From the NCBI GenBank assembly GCA_963556145.1, contig OY744470.1, forward strand, positions 186,001 through 250,000: a stretch of 64,000 bases of DNA. Direction: 5' to 3'. Below the pieces are notes generated by a model. That model was not told where the DNA came from. It saw only the letters and a program-made list of their open reading frames with translations, and made no database searches. This document shows positions 43,832-55,349 of the stretch, piece by piece. Numbering within the stretch: position 1 is the stretch's first letter; every line of letters starts with the position of its first letter. Made by a program: the position numbers and the translations under genes. The stretch is from Hygrocybe punicea. Its lineage: Eukaryota; Basidiomycota; Agaricomycetes; Agaricales; Hygrophoraceae.

Positions 43832-44606
43832 TGGAGCGCGGTAAAAGTTGATGGAATAGTGGGTATCATCTCCACTTGCGCTTTAAATCATTCAAAAACA
43901 ATAAGCTATGAATTTAAGATGAATTGGTGAATCCAAAACTTCAACAATAACATCAGAAGATCCACCATTGGCACATGCTCATATACCAAATGAGGCTTCT
44001 TGGGCCATGTACTCCATGCAAAGCGCAAAGGTATGCATGAAAAATGGATGACTGTCCACATGATATTCGCCACAAGTTTATACTGGTAGATTTCATGAAT
44101 TGTTGATAAACTCAATTAAAGTTAGGAATGGAGACTAAACAAAAAGGGGTATTCATGAAACAAAAATGCATAATGCCAAATTAAGAAACATGGGGTATAC
44201 TAACAAATATTGATGCATAATGGATAGGAGCTAATTCCAATGCTGTGCATACATATCCTGTGATGCAGAATTAATGCGGAAAGGCTGGAGTACATGCTTG
44301 ACTATACCATATCCAAACCAGACAGCTGACAACCAACAGTATGTGGTGCATTTGAAAGACATGGAAAGGATCTGTATTATGCAAAATGATGCAAACTTCA
44401 ATATTCAAGAATGCAGTACAAAAACAAAAACAAAACGGATCCTGAAAGCTATCATCACATGGACATCAAAAGCCAATATGGATATGATCGGTGTGAGGAT
44501 GATGGTGGAAGATATAATCCATGAAGTGGACGAAATTGTGCCATGCAATATACATCTCACCACTGCTTTGTACGTGATGGACAACTATTACAACTTCAAG
44601 GTTTTC
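43832..44606. other. No recognised gene, AT-rich
   Basis: AT-rich sequence with short frames only. The plus-strand frame 44274-44615 has no recognised similarity. Confidence 0.5.
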
Positions 44607-44853
44607 AAGGCCTAGAAATACATATATCATATTCTTCTTTATTTTTGTCCTTTGAGCCGTTATTGCATCTGTACTATGTTTGTCTGTCATTAGGCTCGAA
44701 ATACAACCAGAATCATAAACTGTATAACCATCTTGATCCAAGCAGTATTTCATGAGATACAAAACACACCCAAAATTCTACCAAGTCCAAATTTCTCAAT
44801 TGATTCAAAAAGGTGCAGTTACTGCCATCAGATAGTACAACGGCTGTAAACCA
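44607..44853 (+). mobile_element. Fragment of the fold-back MITE family
   Basis: Matches the centre and right arm of the element at 62561-63262, including CAGTATTTCATGAGATACAA, AAGTCCAAATTTCTCAATTGAT and the end ACGGCTG followed by TA at 44852. The left arm is missing, so this is a one-armed remnant. Confidence 0.75.
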
Positions 44854-45924
44854 TTGAAAGTTGTAAATCACAATGATACATGGAACCATTCTGAATACAT
44901 CGGTTTATTATGAAATGTGTCTTCTATATACTGTAATTGAAATTTGGCTATTGATTCAGGCATCAAGCATTGATGACACATATGTGACATGTCCAGATAT
45001 TGTATTCTTCAATCATTGTTATATTGTGACTCTGCAATTTGAGGATCCACAATATACAAGAGGTGTGCCTTTGTGCTGAAAAGATGAGAATGAGCTATTG
45101 AAAATCCATTATCTACCTATAATCCAGATGTAATGTTTGCATATTCTCTTTGTATCACCACTGGATAGCTAACTATATCCAATGTTCAATGTGTACTGAT
45201 CACATATGACAATAGTAACCTGAACATATTGACCGAACACATTGACCGAACACACCAAACATGTCCAATATGTTCGGTTTGTGGTCCACAAAACTGAATT
45301 ACAATTCATTGTACAAATTTAATCAAACAACCTTTACTTCTCATATGTGATGCATAACTTTTTGTTCAAAGACGTGTCATATTAACTGGACAAAATCTGC
45401 AGGTGCAACAAGCATATTTACTCCTTTATATCTAAATTGATGACAAAATTCACTGCTGTACTGAGAAGCATTAGTTTGTGTTTACCTATGTTGCTATGTT
45501 CCTGCATTGATACCATTGGATTGTATCTTGGCCCAGCCTTCACTTCTTCCCATCCAGCCATAAATATGATGCTTTGCTATTTAATAATTGCTTTCCCATC
45601 ATATTAGTTTGTTCTGGCATGATTGGAGCTTCTCTTGGACTAATTATGTTCCTTGTCCTTTTGTCTTGATGTCATATCATTATGCAGTTGACTGCATTTA
45701 TTGTACTATTTTCATGTCCTTTGATGAAACATCAACAAATTATACACCTCACCCTTATAAGCCCATTCAATGAATACATTGAAACAACATCTGAGGTACC
45801 AATGTGTGAACTCCATAGTTTCTCAATGTTGATAATTCTGCTTGCACTTGCTCTGCTTCAATACGGGATGTCAAATGTGACACATAATGCACATCCAACA
45901 ACTGTCCAGACTTTTATTTCTGCT
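44854..45924. other. No recognised gene; short CCGAACAC clusters
   Basis: AT-rich. At 45225-45285 the motif (T)GACCGAACACATT repeats directly and is followed by its reverse complement (ATGTTCGGT). The same motif is part of the 180-bp satellite downstream. Confidence 0.5.
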
Positions 45925-46580
45925 ATTATTTGTGCAATTGCAATGCCCCGGAATCAGGTAGGGACACCTGCAAAACACTTTGCATTGTCAATAATTATAA
46001 TGCACATTGTACATACATCTACATTACAGATACATCCAATATGTTGTTCATACAGATGTTTGTGCAAGTGGAATGCCCAAGATTGAGGCTGGGACACTGA
46101 CCGAACACTTTACCGAACACATCGAACACATTTGGGCCTGTGTTACAAATAGTCACTGCCTGCATTATCACTAATTCTAATGCACATTATACATGCATCT
46201 ACATTACAGATACATCCAATACATTGTTCATACTGATGTTTGTGCAAGAGAAATGCCTAAGATTGAGGCTGGGACACTGACCGAACACTTTACCGAACAC
46301 ACCGAACACCTTTGGAGCTGTGTGACAAATAGTCACTGCTTCCATTATTATTAATTCTAATGCACATTGTACATGCATGTAGATTGCAGACACATTAAAT
46401 ACATTGGTCGTACAGATGTTTGTGCAAGGGGAATGTCAAAGATTAAGGCTGGGACACTGACCGAACACTTCGAATGCCTTTGGACCTGTTTGACAAATAG
46501 TCACTCTTTTCATTATCAACACTTCTAATACACACAGTAGATGTAACTACATGACAGATAGCACTTACATATTTTTCATT
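45925..46580. repeat. 180-bp satellite (about four units)
   Basis: GATTGAGGCTGGGACACTGA starts at 46081, 46261 and (GATTAAGG) 46441: exactly 180 bp apart. Each is followed by ccgaacactttaccgaacac, a CAAATAGTCACTGC block, AATGCACATT and a TTTGTGCAAG block. An earlier shortened unit begins near 45930 (its GGGACAC is 131 bp before the next). Confidence 0.85.
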
Positions 46581-46893
46581 CATACACGGCACATTGCATT
46601 ACCAATGCCTGTGATTATTATAAGACACTGATTGCAATTGCAATACCAACAAAATATAACACTACCCATTTCCAAATTGGCTGCTGTGATCCGGCTGCCT
46701 TATTGTTCTTGCTGATTGGGACAACAAATTCTCACACTCAACTCCACCCAGTCACACGGTTTCATAATTATTCCCAGGGCTTCAAGATTGTTCCCACAGT
46801 TTCACAAAATTGTTCCCACGGCTTGGCAAATTAGAGTCTGACCCTGAGTTTGAGAATCCACCATATAGAACGATTCCCTTATAGAGACTCATA
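46581..46893. other. Short degenerate TTGTTCCCA repeats before the truncated retroelement
   Basis: No gene. CATAATTATTCCCAGGG, AGATTGTTCCCACAG and AAATTGTTCCCACGG recur at ~27-bp spacing (46760-46825). CATAATTATTCC here also occurs at the retroelement junction (46890-46901). Confidence 0.6.
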
Positions 46894-48009
46894 ATTATTC
46901 CTCATACCACTTCCATAAATTCATCTCTACCTCAGCCTTATCAGGAACCTGGATCTAGGACTAGACCTATCAGTGTGTCTCCTTCTGAGGACATTAATTC
47001 ATCTTCTGATGAATCCATGGACACAGACTCAGATGAAGAATTAGAATGGTTCGCTTGGACTAGGTCTGATTCCCCAGACTCAGAAGCAATAACAGAATTT
47101 AATTCAGACCTCAGTCAGGCCATTGAAGAAGCCCAGCAGCCACTAGATTCCCCTCCAGGCTTGATATCGCTTTCGCCTACAACACCCCCACTTGAAGATA
47201 TACCCTTGTTACAATTGCCACCTGTCTCAGACAATACTTGGTCCTTGCCAGAGGGTGAGGAAATCAATACCCCCTCTGATGAATATGCCAGACTCCCATT
47301 TGATCGTGCCAATGCCTTAAATGCAGGAGAACGCATTTCGCCCTTACCTCCCTCCAAGGATCCCAGATCCCCATTCAGTGTCAGATCAGGCCCATTATAT
47401 CCAGAATCCAATCTACTCACTCAGCTTCGCATGGAAGCACCTCCTATTCGCCCTCAATCACCCATTCAAGTGTATTCCTTCACCATCTCCAATGCTGGCT
47501 CCTCTCATCAGGACTTAGCTGCTGCAAGAATCTTAACAGCTGAGCCAGACCACATGTCTACATTTGATGTTCACATCAGTTTCCTCAAAGCTATTAGAGG
47601 ATCCCTGGTTGAAGGCATTCGCAGAATTGGATTCAAGCTAGCCACCCCTGACTGGAGGGCCCTCATCAATGAAAGGCCTTCAAATGACCCAGTCCGCTAT
47701 TATTTCAACCACAAATGCTTACTATTTCGGTTTCTGGAAGAAGGAGTTTCTGAAGGACTACCTGAACCTGCAACAGAGCATTTTAGGCCCCTTCACTTCA
47801 CAGAGTCAAACCCTCTCCTTGAAGAAGAAGAAATCACCTTCCTCAAAAATTCCTCCATCATCTTTTGCTCCAATCGCCGCATGTTACTCTCTGATGCTAT
47901 CAATGCAGTCTTGGATATGCGCTTTCGCCGCCCTGAAGCAGTGGCAGATTTGCTTAAGGAAGGATATTTTGATCCTCCCAAATATCTCAAGTCCACAATT
48001 ACTCAGTGA
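46894..48009 (+). pseudogene. Gypsy protease-extension C-terminal part, copy 2
   Basis: The C-terminal ~370 residues of the protease-extension protein, lacking the protease itself. From 46975 it is identical to copy 1 (11332-12362) except for one residue near its start (VSP versus VSS; TCTCC versus TCCTC at ~46979-46984). No start codon of its own. Confidence 0.9.
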
Positions 48010-48856
48010 TTTGTTTACTCTTGTAACAATATTTTTGCCCCTATGTCAAACCTCTCTTCTTTATATCTGTCTGTACTACATTTTATTACTTGATGTGATA
48101 GTGTACAAGTTTATATTTTCACAGACTATTCAGGATTTGACATCCTTAGCCAGCTCTAGTATACCTGTGTACAAACAAACTGAACTGACAAATATAACTT
48201 CTGTCAGACTGTATGAAGAGGACCCTCAAAATTCTAAGCATGAAGATAAGCCACTAGAACAATTCAGTGTATACTATGAGATTATTAAGGATAGCCAAGA
48301 AACAACTATGCCTATTTTAGTCTACCCAGAAGATGAAGACAATCAAGATTACAATCTTAATGAAGTACCAAATAAGCAAGAAAGTGCCTCAGAAGAAGCA
48401 GACTATTACTACATTATAGGAGAAGGAACATTAATATGTGAAGAAGGAGACATTCTCATATTCCCTTGTGAAGAAACAGACAGTCAAGGATATCCATTAA
48501 CACTTACAGCTTACAAAAGAGTGGACAAGAAAATAAATACTGTCCCTGGAACCTTTCCAGAAGATGCACGTGTTACAAGGAAATTTCCCTATGACCCTCT
48601 TTCCACATTACCACCACTTCCTATGATACCACCAGACTTCATACCTACAGAGAAGCTTACATCCGAACGTCTAAAGATACTCAAGATAAACAATGATGGA
48701 TTTCTTTGGCCAGAAGAAGAAAGATTATTTACTCACCTCTTGTCACTTGACCAAGATGCTATTGGCTTTGAAGATACTGAAAGAGGCACACTTAAGGAAT
48801 CTTACTTTTCACCATACATCATCCCTACTGTCCCACATGTACCCTGGGCATTTTGA
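48010..48856 (+). pseudogene. Gypsy pre-RT linker, copy 2, ended by TGA
   Basis: Counterpart of 10485-11331, identical in translation, with the same in-frame TGA (48854-48856) separating it from the RT. Confidence 0.85.
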
Positions 48857-49597
48857 AATATTCCTATACCACCAGGACTTAGAGAAAAAGTCATGGATGT
48901 TTTGAAGAGAAAAATAGATGCTGGTGTATATGAACCAAGTCAATCCTCTTATAGGTCAAGATGGTTCTGTGTAAGCAAGAAGGATGGAAAACTTCATATA
49001 GTCCATGATTTGCAACCTCTCAATGCAGTTACAATACATAATGCAGGCCTTCCTCCAATACTAGATGAATTTGTAGAACCTTTCGCTGGTCGCCAATGCT
49101 ATACAGTCTTCAATTTACTATGGGGATTTGATGCTAGGAAAGTACATCCTACATCTCGTGACCTCACTGCATTCATGACACCACTGGGATTACTTCGTCT
49201 CACATCACTTCCCACTGGATTCACAAATTCACCTGCAGAATTCCAACGTTGTATGTGCTTCATCCTTCAAGATGAAATCCCTCATACTGCAAATAGCTTC
49301 ATTGATGATTTACCTATAAAAGGACCTTCTTCCATTTATCCTGATCAAGATGGAAGACCAGAAGTTTTGCTAGATAATCCAGGAATCAGAAGGTTTATTT
49401 GGGAGCACGCTCAAGATGTACATCGCATTATGCATCGCCTTGCTTGTGCAGGAATGACAATATCAGCTAAGAAGACACAACTTTGCTGCTCAAGTGTTGT
49501 GATCATAGGACAGAAATGCACTCCAGAAGGACGTTGTCCTGATGATAGTAGAGTACAAAAGGTTTTGGACTACCCAAGGATGTTAGAGGCTTCCTAG
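48857..49597 (+). pseudogene. Gypsy reverse transcriptase, copy 2, same substituted Asp
   Basis: Translation identical to 9744-10487. The VF-N-LLWGFD block has Asn at codon 49112-49114 in place of the catalytic Asp, and FIDD is retained. The same frameshift near 49575 separates it from RNase H. Confidence 0.9.
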
Positions 49598-49722
49598 GTC
49601 TCTGTGGAACAGTTCGCATTTGGATAGAAAATTATTCTGCACTAGCCAAGCCACTAGCAGAGTTATTCCATAAAGGAGCAGAGTTTATATGGGATGAAAG
49701 AAGACAAGCAGCTTTCCAGGCA

Positions 49723-52101
49723 TTGAAAGAAAAGGTTTCTTCAGCACCTGCACTCCGCTCTATTGATTATACATCAGATAGACCCACATATTTATCAGTA
49801 GACAGTAGCCATATTGCTGCAGGTTTTATTTTATCACAAGAAGATGAAAATGGAAATCGTCGCCCTGCTAGATATGGTTCAATACCAATGAGTGAAAGAG
49901 AATCCAGATATTCACAGCCAAAACTGGAGTTATATGGACTATACCGCGCATTACGCCACTGGAGACTGTATTTAATAGGAATAAAGAATCTACATATAGA
50001 GGTAGATGCCAAGTTTATAAAAGGCATGCTCAATGAACCGGATTTACAGCCCAATGCGGCCATAAACAGATGGATTCAAGGAATTTTATTATTTGACTTC
50101 AAGCTTATTCATGTACCTGCAACCCAGTTTAGGGGACCAGATGCACTTTCTTGCAGAGAGCTTGCAGATAATGAAGAAATTGAAGAGCGTGATGATTCAT
50201 GGCTAGATGATATTGCCTTGCTTGTTCATGTTCCTGATCCACATGAAATAAGAAAATTTAGCTTCACTGTCCCTACCAAATTGCCATACAAGGCTACCAC
50301 ACTCCCTTCAAATAATGAAATTAAATTACAACAGGACAAGATACTCATTCAAGTAAAACATTTTTTATCCACATTGGAAATGCCTTCAACAGATACCTTG
50401 CAGGCAAGAAGAAGATTTCTGAAGAAAACTGGACAATTTTATTTAAAAGATAATAAACTCTTTAGAAGAAATGGCCAAAAAATGCCTTCATTAGTGATTA
50501 TGAATGCAAAGAAAAGAATTGCTATTCTCACTCAAGCTCATGAAAACCTAGGTCATAAAGGAGAACAAGCTGTGTTTGACTTAGTCAAACTTCGATTTTT
50601 TTGGCCTCATCTCAGAGCAGATGTCCATTACCACATTTCATCATGTCATCAGTGTCAAATTAGGAGCTTGAAGAAAATCGAAATTTCCCCTACAATTTCT
50701 ACCCCTACAGCAATTTTTCAAAAGGTATACATTGATGTGATGTTTATGCCACCTTCAGGAGGCTACCATTTCATTGTAGCAGCACGTGATGATTTATCAG
50801 GAGCAACTGAAGTAAAAGCTCTAAGATCAAACAATTCACACAACTTAGCAAAATTTTTCTGGGAACAGATCTATTGTCGCTATGGTGCCATTGAACATAT
50901 AGTTACTGATAATGGAGGAGAAGTCAAAGGAGCATTTGAGTCTCTGCTTAGAAGACTAGGAATTCCTCAAGTTCGCATATCACCCTACAATAAGCATGCA
51001 AATGGTGTAGTAGAAAGAGGACATTTTACTCTATGTGAAGCTATCGTTAAGTCTTGTGAAAAAGATAAGACTGGAAAAATCAAGAATTGGCACAAGCATG
51101 TAGAGTTAGCATCATTTGCAGACCGAATTACAGTCAGCAGTGTTACTGGATACTCACCTTATTATCTACTCCATGGCACTCATCCTATACTTCCCTTTGA
51201 CCTAACAGAAGCCACATTTATGGTTGAAGGTTTTTGCTCAGGACTTTCTACATCAGATTTGTTAGCACTCCGCATACGTCAGCTTGGAAGACATCAAGAA
51301 GATATTGATAAAGCAGCAGCTGTGCTTAAACAGGCTCGCTTCATATCTAAATTGCAATTTGATCAGAGATTTCATAGACGATTGCAGAAACGTGATTATC
51401 AGCCAGGAGAACTAGTTCTAGTATATAATAGTCGTTTGGAGATGACTATAGGAAAATTCAAGACAGACCCTCGTTACCTTGGCCCATATGAAGTTGTCAG
51501 ACAAACAAGAAGAGGAACTTATGTTTTAAAAGAATTAGATGGTGCTGTGCATGCTGAGCATTATGCAGCATTTCGGATTTTACCATACATTTATCGAACT
51601 GACCCTATCCTTTATGAAATAGCAGACCAGGAAGATGAAGCTGCTGAAGTAGAGGATTGCTCAGTAAATCAGTTAATATCTCTTAAATCAGGAGACATCA
51701 CAGATATTATTCTTGCCATCAAGCCAGAATTTGCTGCACACATTGCATCACGCACAAAGAATTTTGAATTTAGAAAATATCAAGTTCCAGCCACTGTCTG
51801 TCACATGTGGCTTTATGAAACAACGCCAATCAGTTCCATTACAGGTGTCATTACAGTTGGTTCAGTAAAAGTACCAGGAGAAGTCAATGACCCCTCAGGT
51901 CTTGGCAATGAAGACTTTGATGCAGGTTTAAAGTTGTCAAAATATGGTTATCCTATATATCATCTTCATCAGTTACAAGTACCACTATCCGCAGATCTAC
52001 TCCAGAAGAGATACAATACTATTATTCCTCACCGCTATTGTATAGCCCCACACTCATTCATTCAAGATTTTCCTTTTTCTGCATTGATTCCAATATTCTA
52101 G
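49723..52101 (+). CDS. Gypsy RNase H, integrase and ASCH-like domain, copy 2
   Basis: 792 residues, identical to 7240-9618. Integrase residues D338 (codon 50734), D396 (50908) and E431 (51013) are intact. The ASCH-like module occupies about 51688-52000 (IKPEFAAHIASR, TKNFEFRK). The frame is open upstream of the ATG to about 49575, so it was once part of one pol polyprotein. Preservation of a 792-codon frame in an otherwise defective element fits recent homogenisation with the other copy better than selection. Confidence 0.92.
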   Translation: MKEKVSSAPALRSIDYTSDRPTYLSVDSSHIAAGFILSQEDENGNRRPARYGSIPMSERESRYSQPKLELYGLYRALRHWRLYLIGIKNLHIEVDAKFIKGMLNEPDLQPNAAINRWIQGILLFDFKLIHVPATQFRGPDALSCRELADNEEIEERDDSWLDDIALLVHVPDPHEIRKFSFTVPTKLPYKATTLPSNNEIKLQQDKILIQVKHFLSTLEMPSTDTLQARRRFLKKTGQFYLKDNKLFRRNGQKMPSLVIMNAKKRIAILTQAHENLGHKGEQAVFDLVKLRFFWPHLRADVHYHISSCHQCQIRSLKKIEISPTISTPTAIFQKVYIDVMFMPPSGGYHFIVAARDDLSGATEVKALRSNNSHNLAKFFWEQIYCRYGAIEHIVTDNGGEVKGAFESLLRRLGIPQVRISPYNKHANGVVERGHFTLCEAIVKSCEKDKTGKIKNWHKHVELASFADRITVSSVTGYSPYYLLHGTHPILPFDLTEATFMVEGFCSGLSTSDLLALRIRQLGRHQEDIDKAAAVLKQARFISKLQFDQRFHRRLQKRDYQPGELVLVYNSRLEMTIGKFKTDPRYLGPYEVVRQTRRGTYVLKELDGAVHAEHYAAFRILPYIYRTDPILYEIADQEDEAAEVEDCSVNQLISLKSGDITDIILAIKPEFAAHIASRTKNFEFRKYQVPATVCHMWLYETTPISSITGVITVGSVKVPGEVNDPSGLGNEDFDAGLKLSKYGYPIYHLHQLQVPLSADLLQKRYNTIIPHRYCIAPHSFIQDFPFSALIPIF

Positions 52102-52392
52102 CACCTTTGGTGACTGAATATTCAGTTATATCCAAGACCCCTATCCCTCATGTGATTTCCTGCTGCACACCGTCTTTTTCTATGCCCCATGCATTTTTAT
52201 TAGCTGCTATTTTACCTATGCACATGATTTCCCGTCACGCACCCTTTTTTTATGCTATCTAAACTGATTAGATAAATTTTATTTGTTTTATGATTTGCTG
52301 GTCATTTTTAAGTCAGACATGCAAAGAAGATATATATAACGCTACAAAGTGATAATACAACCCCTCTCATCTAATAGTTGACGGACCCATTA

Positions 52393-52419
52393 CAGTCATT
52401 CATGGCTCCTTGAGACAGC
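52393..52419 (+). repeat. Left TIR of pogo element
   Basis: 27 bp, perfectly complementary to 55321-55347. Confidence 0.95.
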
Positions 52420-52848
52420 ATGGCTCCGTGAGACAAATGGCCTGGAAAGCATCAAATTTGTCCAATAGACCCTTGGAGTTGAGCATAGTACATAGATAAT
52501 CTTTATACCCACCTGTTGACAAGGTAATTGCAATGCCTGATGCTTGTCAGGCTTGGCACTGTGCAGATCAGTGACGAAAATTCAATAAAATGTTCTATAA
52601 CTCCCAAAATAACAACAGAAAGATCTGGTATTTGTGGTATTTTTCGTCTCATACTTCTTGCACACACATTCACACAAAAAAAAAGAAACATCTACACTCA
52701 AGAAATGTGTATTCTCTACTCATTGGCTGAGACGACGAGCACGGCATGTCACATCACGCTTCCCAATTGGGACTGATGCGCATTGGATATTAATTTGATA
52801 AGCACTGCAAAATTTATATTGAGATACTGTATACTCTACTACAGCGTC

Positions 52849-55075
52849 ATGGTAGGCAAACCACATTCTGTTGCCCTCAAGAAGCAACTCACACGCCAGG
52901 AGCATGATGGTATAATGGCAGATGCAGTCCAACTTTATAAACAGGAACTCCAGAAGCCCCTGATTGACAGGAGGAAGGGGCTTCGTGTCATCTGCCAAGA
53001 AGTCTCAGATGCACACTTCGAACGCAAAAAAAGGCGCATCCATCTCAGTCACCACACACTCAATCGACTAGCCAATGGAGGTGTCTCTATCAGTGAACAC
53101 AATGCAAAAAAACGCTGGCTTACCAGGGAGGAGGAGAATGTGATTGTCTTGTTTGCAGTGGAAATGGCTGAGAGGGGCTTTCCTCTCAGCCCTCGGCGAC
53201 TTCGGGAACATGCAGAGCAGATATTGCACAAGCGGATGGGGTCATTATTCCCAGAGAATGGCCTTGGGAAAGACTGGACAACACGTTTCATTACACGACA
53301 TTATAATCGGCTCAGAAGGTACTGGTCGTCACCACTCGACAAATCCCGTGCACGTGCTGTGAACCCTCATACAGTCGAAGAATACTTTAACATATTGGAA
53401 GAGATCCGGATCAAGCACAAGATTCCTGATGAGTTGTGTTATGGTGTTGATGAGACAGGGATCCAGATGGGGGTAGGGACGACAGAGTATGTTCTAGGTC
53501 CCAAAGGTCAGTCAGTCCAGCACCAGCAACGAAGTGGCAATTGCGAGAACATTACCATCATCCCAACCATCTGTGGTGATGGTTCGTCAACGGCACCAGC
53601 AGTGATCTATAAGGGGGAAGGTTTTCAAACCAAGTGGTTTCAGGAAAATCCTCTTGACGCTCGGTAAGCAGCGTGGCTTCCCAGCTTCTTGAACTCACTG
53701 GTTGGGTAGGATGGCATTCCAGAAGAAAGGCTACACGGATGGCGAAATTGGGGTCTCCTGGATCCAAGATTTCGATAAGCAGACAAAAAACAAAGCAAAT
53801 GGACGTGCCCGGCTCCTCATTGTTGATGGCCATTCCTCCCATTTCACACTCGGCTTTCTCCAATATGCACGAGAGAACAATATTCATGTCCTCTGCTATC
53901 CTTCGCATGCGACACACGTCTTGCAAGGGCTTGATGTCGTAATCTTTGGTGTCTTGAAGCAGAACTGGACAGCCGACCAAGACAGCTTTGAATGGCAAGG
54001 TGGCACAGTCAGCAAGACAAACTTCATGGCACTTTATGCAAAAGTTCATGCACGAACCTTCACACCTGAGAACATTAAATCAGCCTTTGCAAAGACCGGC
54101 ATCATTCCCTTTAATCCTAACATCATCTCGATGTCTGCCATGGCTCCTAGCCTCGAAACTTCCACCACCACTTCTCGCTTGATGCCATTGGACCTACCAA
54201 GTCCTGTGAAGGTTGTCGCTAGGCTCATCAATGATCAGCGTAAGCGGAAAGCGGCTGAATTGGATGACCCACCACAAAATAATCCACCAACGATGACACC
54301 ACCTGATTCACTCGTTGTTGCAGCTCTAGATAAGATCTCATCATCATCCTTGTCACATCTCATATCCGACTCACCCATTCACTCGACCTCGGAACTGCCA
54401 CCATTACTGACCACATTCATCTCTCCACCAGCAAAGCGACACCGCAACCTGCTTGCCCAACCCCCACGAACAGAGCATGAAGCGAGGCTTCAAGAGGCAC
54501 TAGAGGAGGCATTGAGAGTAAATGAGACACAGAAATTAGTGTTGGGCGGCATGCAGGCAACATCTGTGCTCCAGCACACATATGTTCAGCAAGTTCGCAG
54601 TCAGCTGGAGGGTGAAGAGGAACAGCGAAAGAAAAGGAAAAAGGGAGGTAAACTCAACATGGATGGTCGCCCCAAACTCCTGACACAGGATGAAATCTTC
54701 AAGGGAGTTGAAGACTGGCACAAGGCTCGTGAGGAGGAGGTCCAAGCCGGATTGAAGAAGAAAGATGTGAAGGTGAGGTATGATGCAGCGTGTGAGAGGT
54801 GGAAGGTGCTGGAGGAGCAGCGGAAGGAGAGAAATGATGCCTTGTTGAAGGAGTGGGAACATGATGTGAAGAAATGGGAGCAAGAGCGGGACAGTGCGAA
54901 GTATGATTGTCGAAAGCCGAGGTGGAAAAAGCCAGGTCGGCCCAAGCTTGAGAAGAAGATACCCAAGCCCAAGAAGGCTGATTTTGCAGCAGACACCAAC
55001 GGTGATGGTGAGGAAGACGAGGAGGAGGTGGTGGAGGATGAGGAAGACGAGGATGGAGAGGATGAGAACGACTGA
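52849..55075 (+). CDS. pogo/Fot1-like transposase with CENP-B-type HTH and acidic tail
   Basis: DDE transposase of the pogo group. Start ATG 52849 (VGKPHSVALKKQL); an in-frame ATG at 52783 is an alternative. A 46-bp intron (53664-53709, GTAAGC...GGGTAG) joins the two exons in frame. N-terminal DNA-binding region with a CENP-B-type HTH (WLTREEENVIVLFAVEMAERG to FPENGLGKDWTTRFITRH). Catalytic residues: YGVDETGIQMG, LLIVDGHSSHF and LQGLDVVIFG (D, D, D). Past ~residue 450 the protein turns Pro/Ser-rich, then into a long Arg/Lys/Glu coiled coil (EEEVQAGLKKKDVKVRY...), and ends in a basic KKPGRPKLEKKIPKPKK stretch (AT-hook-like GRPK) plus an acidic tail of mostly D and E. No stop or frameshift is seen, and the TIRs and TSD are perfect, so it may be active. 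Confidence 0.9.
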
Positions 55076-55320
55076 AACATTGCTGCCGCGTCATGATGGC
55101 ATCTAGATTAGGAAGTCACTCTGATGTGACAATGTCGCAAGGACCCAATTAGGGCCGATAAGCACTTTTTCTAAAGATCCTTGTCATTGTCTATGTTCCT
55201 CACCTCCGATAAGAATTCTGAAGCTTTCACTAGTAATATTACATATTTAAGTATGAGATCAGGTATTTAAATGAGGAAAAAAGGCTGTTTATTGCAAATT
55301 CCGAGGTGTAACTAAGTTTG

Positions 55321-55347
55321 GCTGTCTCAAGGAGCCATGAATGACTG
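55321..55347 (-). repeat. Right TIR of pogo element
   Basis: Reverse complement of 52393-52419. TA follows. Confidence 0.95.
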
Positions 55348-55349
55348 TA

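Larger units (their letters stand above)
52393..55347 (+). mobile_element. pogo/Fot1-type transposon (2955 bp) nested in copy 2
   Basis: Perfect 27-bp TIRs: CAGTCATTCATGGCTCCTTG... at 52393 and its reverse complement ending at 55347. Flanked by TA (52391-52392 and 55348-55349), the target duplication of this superfamily. Copy 1 of the retrotransposon has the empty site near 6943. Confidence 0.96.

Noticed and set aside
45925..46580. CRISPR-like array
   Set aside because: The 180-bp units are tandem and continuous, without short repeats separated by unique spacers; the organism is a fungus.
55303..55316. GAGGTGTAACTA shared with 393-404 near the left edge
   Set aside because: Only 12 bp, without flanking similarity; chance match.
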